From an uncultured Erysipelotrichaceae bacterium (GTDB lineage Bacteria; Bacillota_I; Bacilli_A; RF39; UBA660), in the NCBI GenBank assembly GCA_902764545.1, contig CACWWC010000023.1:1-38883 (forward strand): a DNA stretch of 38,883 nucleotides, written 5' to 3'. Both the position numbers and the translations under genes were made by a program. Positions 33,744-38,883 of this stretch are shown here, one piece after another (within the stretch, counting starts at the first letter, position 1; the number at the start of each line of letters is the position of its first letter). The notes below the pieces were generated by a model. It was not told the origin of the DNA and searched no databases. It saw only the letters and a list, made by a program, of their open reading frames with translations.

Positions 33744-34889
33744 ATGCATAAACAGAAAAGAAATATAATTCTTTTGTTTATATATAGTTTTTTATCTACA
33801 TTTTTATTATTTAGATCTTGTGATACGTTATATTATCTATCTAGGGGAGTCTCATCATCTAAATATATTATTTTTACTGTAATATCTGCGATTGTTACTA
33901 TATTGTTTCAGATTCCTATTGGTATGTTTGGAGATAAAATTAATAAGAAAAAAATTCTATTATTAAGTAATTTATTACTTTTGATAGGAGTTATTTTTTA
34001 TATTATTTCTCATAGTTTTGTAGGTCTTTCAATTGGAATTATTTTTCATACTTTACAAACACTTTTTTCTAATGGTATAGTTAATTCTATTTTGTATGAT
34101 GAGGTAAATAATAAAGAGGAGTTTTCTAAATTACTTTTTATAAAGTCTATTTTTTCATATACTGGGTATGGTATTGCTATGATACTTGGTGGTGTAGTTG
34201 CTGATATTAATCTTTCATATATGTATTATATTAGTTTGATACCTATTGTTATTAACTTTTTAGTATTATTTTTATTAAAAGATATAGAAGTTAGTGGGAA
34301 GACTATTTCTTTTAGTAAGATATTTAGGGAAGCACGTTACGTAATTTCAAAAAAAAGAATTGTTCAATATCTACTTTTATATGAAGGTTTTTTAATGTCT
34401 ATAATAACTGTAATGGCAGAATCTCATCCAGAGTATTCTCAAAGATTGGGAATTTCAGCAACTGTGATAGGTATATATACAGCTTTAATGTTAGTTGTAG
34501 GAATTGTGGGTGAATATATTGCTTCAAGGATTAAGCGTGACTTTATAAAGGTCTTTATATTTCCAATTATTGTTTCTTTAACGCTATTAATGATTGGTAT
34601 TCTAAATAATTATTATGGGATAATTTTTATTGTTTTAATTCAATTATTTTATGATATTCAGTATAATGGTATGTTAAGTATATTACATGAGGAAGTAAGT
34701 AGTGAATCTCGTGTAACTATGGAGGGCGTTTTATCTTTAATAACTAGTATTTTTGCTATTGTGATTGGTATAGTTACATCTATAATATTAAAGTTTATGT
34801 CTATAGCAAATATGTATATTGTGATTGGAGTTTTACTGTTCTTTTATATTCTATTGTTATATCTTTTTTATAGAAGAAATATCGATTAA
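33744..34889 (+). CDS. MFS transporter
   Basis: 381 residues with about 12 membrane segments and the loop 2-3 signature G-x3-D-x3-KKK (IGMFGDKINKKKILLLSN, about residues 58-75). The C-terminal half has the loop ASRIKRDFIKVFIF and repeats the pattern. This resembles drug/metabolite proton antiporters of the major facilitator superfamily; the substrate cannot be told. TATAAT at 33723-33728 and GTTGGTGAT precede the ATG. It lies right after the T7SS island and opens a housekeeping-like accessory block. Confidence 0.88.
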   Translation: MHKQKRNIILLFIYSFLSTFLLFRSCDTLYYLSRGVSSSKYIIFTVISAIVTILFQIPIGMFGDKINKKKILLLSNLLLLIGVIFYIISHSFVGLSIGIIFHTLQTLFSNGIVNSILYDEVNNKEEFSKLLFIKSIFSYTGYGIAMILGGVVADINLSYMYYISLIPIVINFLVLFLLKDIEVSGKTISFSKIFREARYVISKKRIVQYLLLYEGFLMSIITVMAESHPEYSQRLGISATVIGIYTALMLVVGIVGEYIASRIKRDFIKVFIFPIIVSLTLLMIGILNNYYGIIFIVLIQLFYDIQYNGMLSILHEEVSSESRVTMEGVLSLITSIFAIVIGIVTSIILKFMSIANMYIVIGVLLFFYILLLYLFYRRNID

Positions 34890-34911
34890 AGTGTAATATG
34901 AAATATGTATA

Positions 34912-35331
34912 ATGGAGAGTAATCAAAATGATAATTTAGAATCTGAGGCTTACAGAATGAGTTATAAAGCAATAAAATTGGGAGTAAATCCTAAAGATAT
35001 AATTATTGATGATAAATCAAATAATACATTTGAAAATATTGATAATAGTTTAAAACTACTTCCAAATGAGTTAAAACATATTATAATTATTACAAGTGAG
35101 TTTCACTTAAAGAGATGTCTTTTGATATTTAAGAAGAAATATCCTGAGTTAAGTATTATCATGATTCCTTCTAAAGATGGATATTCTGATCGAGATAATT
35201 GGTTTTTATCTTCAAAAGAATGGAATTCTGGTAGAAGTATTGTGGAATATGAAGCTCATTTACTTGTAAAATATGCAAGGGAAGGCAAGATATATGATAT
35301 GGAGATTAATAATTTGTTATTTCATAAGTAG
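34912..35331 (+). pseudogene. DUF218 (YdcF/SanA-like) gene lacking its 5' part
   Basis: 139 codons remain. The sequence resembles the middle and end of DUF218 proteins: ESEAYRMSYKAIKLGVNPKDI, then NTFENIDNSLK and IIITSEFHLKRCLLIFKKKYP. The N-terminal third, including the usual membrane or GGG region, is absent and only 22 bases separate it from the MFS stop. No ribosome site precedes the first ATG. Best read as a truncated remnant, though a shortened protein may still be made. Confidence 0.65.
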
Positions 35332-35343
35332 TGAGGTGATTTA

Positions 35344-35850
35344 ATGAGTGAGTTATCTAAAATAATTCTTGGAACTGGAAGTTATGACACTGTAAAATGT
35401 GGCAATACTGTTTCGGTGACTGGTGATGGTGGGAATGCTTGTGGATATTTTGGACCTGCATATAAAAAATTGGCTCCAAGATTAGTTACATATACTCCTT
35501 ATGCGTTAGGATATAGTAAGTTATTAGAGATTAAAAATAGTGGTAATTATCAAGATTATTTGAACTATAGAAAATATATTGAAGATGAATACATAAAAAG
35601 TTACTATGATCTTAGACTTAAGGATTTGGATGTTAGTTTACTTTTAGAGTTATTAGAAGAAAAATTTGGGGATAAGATTATATTATTATGTATTGAGTCT
35701 GTAGATGAGTTTTGTCATAGAAGATTGATTGCTGATTTCATAGAAATTAAAACAGGAATATATATTCCTGAGGTTGCAGTGTCAGAAGATGGTAAGGTAA
35801 AGAAATTAGAACCCATAAGTTATAAAGAAAGGTTGCAGAAGCTTATGTAG
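35344..35850 (+). CDS. DUF488-family protein
   Basis: 168 residues; AGTGAGGTGATT is the ribosome site. Pattern of the DUF488 family: an early GTGSYDTV strand, LAPRLVTYTPYALGYSKL, and the hallmark ILLCIE-x6-CHRRLIADFIE (about residues 118-138), where the Cys-His-Arg-Arg is conserved. Members are uncharacterised, soluble and often beside DNA-repair or nucleotide genes. Here an HhH-GPD-like gene follows after nine bases. Confidence 0.78.
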   Translation: MSELSKIILGTGSYDTVKCGNTVSVTGDGGNACGYFGPAYKKLAPRLVTYTPYALGYSKLLEIKNSGNYQDYLNYRKYIEDEYIKSYYDLRLKDLDVSLLLELLEEKFGDKIILLCIESVDEFCHRRLIADFIEIKTGIYIPEVAVSEDGKVKKLEPISYKERLQKLM

Positions 35851-35859
35851 GGTATTTTT

Positions 35860-36597
35860 ATGGATTATAAAAAGTGTTGTGATGTTGTTAATGTTTTAAA
35901 TAGTTATTTTAGTCAGTCTAAAGATATTGCATCTATTGAATATCCAGTTAGTATAAAGTATAAGTCTATAGATTATTATATTTATATGTTTTATTCTTGT
36001 TTACTTGATTATGGGATGAAATCTAAAACTTATCATAGTAATTTAATTAATACTTATTATAAATATAGAGAATTATTTACTCCTAGCTATGTTATTAAAA
36101 GTAATGAAGAGGAATTGAAAAATATAATTGTTAATAATATTCATCCAAGGTATCCAAATATTGCTTTAAAAAAATGGATTAAGTTATCTAATGGGTTAGA
36201 TAAACTAGATATTTTAAATATATTAACAAATATAAGGAGTTATAATGAATTAGAAATTTTTATTAATAGTTTGAATTGTTATGGTCAAAAAACTGGTGGT
36301 TTGTTGATGAGAGTGATATGTGATTCTAAAATATGCCATTTTGTTGAATGTATTAAATCTATTCCTATTGATAGACATGATATTGAAATAAGTTATTTAA
36401 CGAGAGTTATTGATAAGAGAAAATTGAATGATAGAGAAATAAAGATGCTTTCTGATTTATATGTTGATGTGGGATATAGTCTTAATATTGATCCTAGTTT
36501 GATTGACAAGTATTTGTGGCAGGTAGGTAATCTATATTGTAATAAGAAAAAGTGTTGTGATTGTCCACTTAATGGTATTTGTTTTGGAGGTAAGTAA
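35860..36597 (+). CDS. HhH-GPD-like Fe-S protein, putative DNA glycosylase
   Basis: 245 residues. Helix-hairpin-helix region NCYGQKTGGLLMRVI (about residues 140-154) and a following IPIDRHDIEISYLTRVI that supplies the conserved Asp of HhH-GPD enzymes. The C terminus has five Cys in C-x4-CC-x-C-x5-C, close to the endonuclease III cluster but with changed spacing. The helical N-terminal 100 residues fit the family. Could remove damaged bases in DNA; the lesion is unknown. The ribosome site is poor. It abuts the next ATG. Confidence 0.55.
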   Translation: MDYKKCCDVVNVLNSYFSQSKDIASIEYPVSIKYKSIDYYIYMFYSCLLDYGMKSKTYHSNLINTYYKYRELFTPSYVIKSNEEELKNIIVNNIHPRYPNIALKKWIKLSNGLDKLDILNILTNIRSYNELEIFINSLNCYGQKTGGLLMRVICDSKICHFVECIKSIPIDRHDIEISYLTRVIDKRKLNDREIKMLSDLYVDVGYSLNIDPSLIDKYLWQVGNLYCNKKKCCDCPLNGICFGGK

Positions 36598-37464
36598 ATG
36601 AATAAAGTTAGTTTAATTAATGATTCTTATACTGAAGATGGATTGCGTCTTCCAATGATACACTATGAAGCAGAATTAAAGGATATATGTGTTTTATTTA
36701 TTCATGGTATGTGTCAGACTATTATAGATAACTATTTTGCAGTTCGTTGTGGGGAGTTGTTATCAAAAAATAATATTGGCTTTATTTATGAGCATAATAG
36801 AGGACATTCTATTGAAAATGATATTCTAATGAATGATGGAACATATACAAGATGTGGATGTATGTATGAGGTATTTGAGGATTCTATTTTAGATATTGAT
36901 TTGGCTATTTCAAAAGCAAAGGATTTGGGTTATAAAAGAGTTATATTAATGGGACATAGTTATGGTTGTAATAAGGTTATTTACTATTGCTATAAAAAAA
37001 ATCCAGATATATTAGGAATTATTCTTGCTAGTGCTCCTGATATGATGGGGTTACATTTATTGCGTCAAAGTGATTATAAAGATTTAATTATGGAAGCTAA
37101 GAATAATATTGATGATTCTAATGATGAAAAGTTATTAAGTAGTATTGTGGAAGATTATATGTATATGAGTTCTAGAACGTATTACAATTGGTATAAAAAA
37201 GATTCCACTCTTGATAATTTACCAATAATGGGATATTCAGATAACTGGAGTCAATTTGAAAGTATCAGTCTTCCAATTCTTACATTTTCTGGTTCATTAG
37301 AAACTGATAATTATCTTCATTTGGATTTATTAAAAGATAAAGCCACTAATTGTCGTAATTTCACATATAAATATATCGATTCTGCTAATCACTTTTATAT
37401 GAATAGAGAAGATGAAGTATCTAATATTGTTTTAGATTGGATTAATAAGTTAGTTAGGGGTTGA
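36598..37464 (+). CDS. Alpha/beta hydrolase (serine hydrolase)
   Basis: 288 residues. Oxyanion strand VLFIHGMCQT (about residues 31-40), nucleophile elbow LMGHSYGCNK (Ser near 121), a lid insertion (about 155-205), acid region LPILTFSGSLETDN and catalytic His in YIDSANHFYMN near residue 262. Cytosolic, no signal. Resembles monoacylglycerol lipase-like or other serine esterases; substrate unknown. It starts directly after the TAA of the HhH gene (TAAATG). Confidence 0.85.
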   Translation: MNKVSLINDSYTEDGLRLPMIHYEAELKDICVLFIHGMCQTIIDNYFAVRCGELLSKNNIGFIYEHNRGHSIENDILMNDGTYTRCGCMYEVFEDSILDIDLAISKAKDLGYKRVILMGHSYGCNKVIYYCYKKNPDILGIILASAPDMMGLHLLRQSDYKDLIMEAKNNIDDSNDEKLLSSIVEDYMYMSSRTYYNWYKKDSTLDNLPIMGYSDNWSQFESISLPILTFSGSLETDNYLHLDLLKDKATNCRNFTYKYIDSANHFYMNREDEVSNIVLDWINKLVRG

Positions 37465-37471
37465 TTTTTAG

Positions 37472-37708
37472 TTAGATAGTAATTGTGCAATAAATGTTTT
37501 TATTACTTATTTACTTGTTAAACCTGAGTATCAAAAACAAAGTTTAGGTAAAATGATGATGAATGATTTTTGTAAAAAGTATGAAGGATATGGTAGGAGA
37601 ATATTATCAACTGAGTTAGACAAAGAGGATTATTATAAAAAGTTTGATTTTACTATAGATGGTATAGTAATGTTTAATAAAGATTGGAAAGAAGATTTTG
37701 AAGTTTAG
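37472..37708 (+). pseudogene. GNAT acetyltransferase remnant
   Basis: An open frame of 78 codons without a start gives the C-terminal part of a GNAT protein: YLLVKPEYQKQSLGKMMMND (acetyl-CoA binding loop, Q-x3-GK) and EDYYKKFDFTIDGIVMF (the FYxKxGF end motif). The first ATG is inside the coenzyme loop and the first half is missing; a stop lies just before. A 5'-deleted gene. Confidence 0.75.
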
Positions 37709-37719
37709 TTGGGTGATTT

Positions 37720-38247
37720 ATGAATTTATATGTTGTGAGGCATGGAGAGGTGCCTTCTAATATTGAGAAAGTTATTGCTGGTTGCAATGATGAAGTTTTA
37801 ACTGAAATGGGCATAGCTCAAGCAGAATCAGTAAGAGATAGATTAAATAATATTGAGTTTGATGCTGTTTATTCTTCACCGGTTTTAAGAGCGGTGCAGA
37901 CGGCTCATATTATTACAGGACAAAGTATTTTTTACGATAAGAGATTAGAAGAGAGAAACCCTGGTAGTATGCTTGGATATAAGAGAAGTGAAATTAATAA
38001 GGATGAGTGGAATTCTTTAGATTCATATTTTACTGCTCAAGGAAGTGAGACACTCCTTGCTGGTATTGAGAGAGTTAAATCTTTTCTTGATGAATTAAGT
38101 CGAAAATATAAAGATGAAGATATACTTATAGTTACACATAATTTTATTTGTAAATGTATTTGGATTATAGAAGAGAATGTGATGAATCCAGAAGAAATTA
38201 ATAATTTTTTTCAAAAAAATGATGAAATAAAAGTATATAAGAGGTAG
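37720..38247 (+). CDS. Histidine phosphatase family protein
   Basis: 175 residues; GGGTGATTT precedes the ATG. The phosphoacceptor motif VVRHGEVPSN (His8), the second Arg and proton donor region YSSPVLRAVQTAH and LEERNPGSMLG, and the distal VTHNFICKC (His near 142) form a full active site of the phosphoglycerate mutase-like superfamily. Likely a small-molecule phosphatase. Four bases before the Nudix gene, so one unit. Confidence 0.88.
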   Translation: MNLYVVRHGEVPSNIEKVIAGCNDEVLTEMGIAQAESVRDRLNNIEFDAVYSSPVLRAVQTAHIITGQSIFYDKRLEERNPGSMLGYKRSEINKDEWNSLDSYFTAQGSETLLAGIERVKSFLDELSRKYKDEDILIVTHNFICKCIWIIEENVMNPEEINNFFQKNDEIKVYKR

Positions 38248-38250
38248 TTT

Positions 38251-38709
38251 ATGATAAAAAGAAGTGCTGGTATTTTATGTTATAAGTTTGAAGATAATAA
38301 TGTTAAGGTATTATTGTGTCACTTTGGTGGACCTTATTGGGAGAATATTGATAAAGGTGCATGGTCTATACCTAAGGGTGAACTTAATAAAAATGAGAGA
38401 ATAGTTGATGCTGCTAAAAGAGAATTTAAGGAAGAGACTAATTTAGTTATTCGTAATGAATTAAAATATTTGAGTAGTAAAAAGATTAGTCATAAAAAAC
38501 TTGCTATCATTTTTTGTGTAAATGAAGATTTTGACTTAAGTAATTGCTATAGTAATACATTTAAATTAGAATGGCCGAAAGATTCCGGTTGTATAAATGA
38601 TTTTCCTGAAATGGATAAATATGAATGGATGGATATTAATAAAGCTAAGGAAATGATTATTGATAAACAGTTATGTTTTATATTAAAACTTGAAGATTTT
38701 CTTAAGTAG
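38251..38709 (+). CDS. Nudix hydrolase
   Basis: 152 residues. N terminus KRSAGILCYKF and Nudix box GELNKNE-x7-REFKEETNL (about residues 42-64), with the usual Gly near the box end replaced by Asn; the Glu residues that bind Mg2+ (REFKEE) are kept. It hydrolyses a nucleoside diphosphate linked to another group; substrate not known. AGAGGTAG ribosome site overlaps the preceding stop. Confidence 0.88.
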   Translation: MIKRSAGILCYKFEDNNVKVLLCHFGGPYWENIDKGAWSIPKGELNKNERIVDAAKREFKEETNLVIRNELKYLSSKKISHKKLAIIFCVNEDFDLSNCYSNTFKLEWPKDSGCINDFPEMDKYEWMDINKAKEMIIDKQLCFILKLEDFLK

Positions 38710-38729
38710 TTATTCTTATTTAGTGTTTT

Positions 38730-38752
38730 TAGTGTTACAATAACACTATTTT
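38730..38752 (+). terminator. Intrinsic terminator after the Nudix gene
   Basis: TAGTGTTA / TAACACTA with a 3-base loop and TTTT. Confidence 0.7.
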
Positions 38753-38765
38753 AAGGAGATGCATT

Positions 38766-38883
38766 ATGAGAATTAAAAATATTTATCTTGGTGATATTAT
38801 GCTTGTTTTGAATGAAGGTTCTACTAATTATAGAGCAATTGATGGTGGCGTTGTTGTATCAAAGGGTCCAATATGTAAAAAAA
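38766..38883 (+). CDS. Unknown gene, 5' part only
   Basis: 39 codons to the window edge from ATG 38766, with a strong AAGGAGATG ribosome site. The peptide begins MRIKNIYLGDIMLVLN and continues YRAIDGGVVVSKG; too short to place. Confidence 0.5.
   Translation, partial: MRIKNIYLGDIMLVLNEGSTNYRAIDGGVVVSKGPICKK

Overview
The window is strongly AT-rich Bacillota DNA (class Bacilli, most like the gut RF39/Erysipelotrichia-type lineages). It uses the standard code: TAA, TAG and TGA all end clear genes and Trp is TGG. Shine-Dalgarno sites of the AAGGAG/GGTGAT type precede almost every gene, often with GTG or TTG starts. A gene for the small acid-soluble spore protein SspI, with a candidate sigma-G promoter, suggests an endospore former.

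Layout. (1) 1-7.0 kb: end of pheS and all of pheT; two related single-pass membrane proteins bracketing a membrane J-domain-like protein and sspI; a YgjP-type zinc metallopeptidase; a SpoU/TrmH RNA methyltransferase. (2) 7.0-11.0 kb: the ribosome-maturation block rimM-trmD-rplS-lepB, with three extra genes (an unknown, a DUF5305-like membrane protein, a 48-residue membrane peptide) between trmD and rplS; rplS has a strong promoter and a structured leader. (3) 11.0-16.1 kb: HD hydrolase, WYL regulator, SIS-domain protein, a recX-like remnant, a probable Mn2+ CDF exporter, an AAA ATPase and an unknown gene. (4) 16.1-33.7 kb: a type VII secretion (T7SSb) accessory island: essC and esaB as one unit, then a long WXG100-like protein, three small helical proteins, a tandem GT8 glycosyltransferase, a Ser/Gly-rich protein, a divergent GT2 glycosyltransferase, and a 1892-residue toxin with calcium-binding dockerin-like repeats, a hydrophobic helical segment and two tandem TNT-type NAD+ glycohydrolase domains, followed by two paralogous putative immunity genes. 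(5) 33.7-38.9 kb: MFS transporter, truncated DUF218 gene, DUF488, HhH-GPD-like Fe-S protein, alpha/beta hydrolase, GNAT remnant, histidine phosphatase, Nudix hydrolase and the start of an unknown gene.

How it may work together. EssC with EsaB would power export of the WXG100-like proteins and the large effector; the two immunity paralogs would protect the producer, one per TNT domain. The GT8/GT2 enzymes next to a Ser/Gly-rich protein that shares short N-terminal motifs with the toxin suggest a glycosylated T7SS substrate. This linkage is inference from gene order and motifs. The other T7SSb core genes (esaA, essA, essB) are not in the window.
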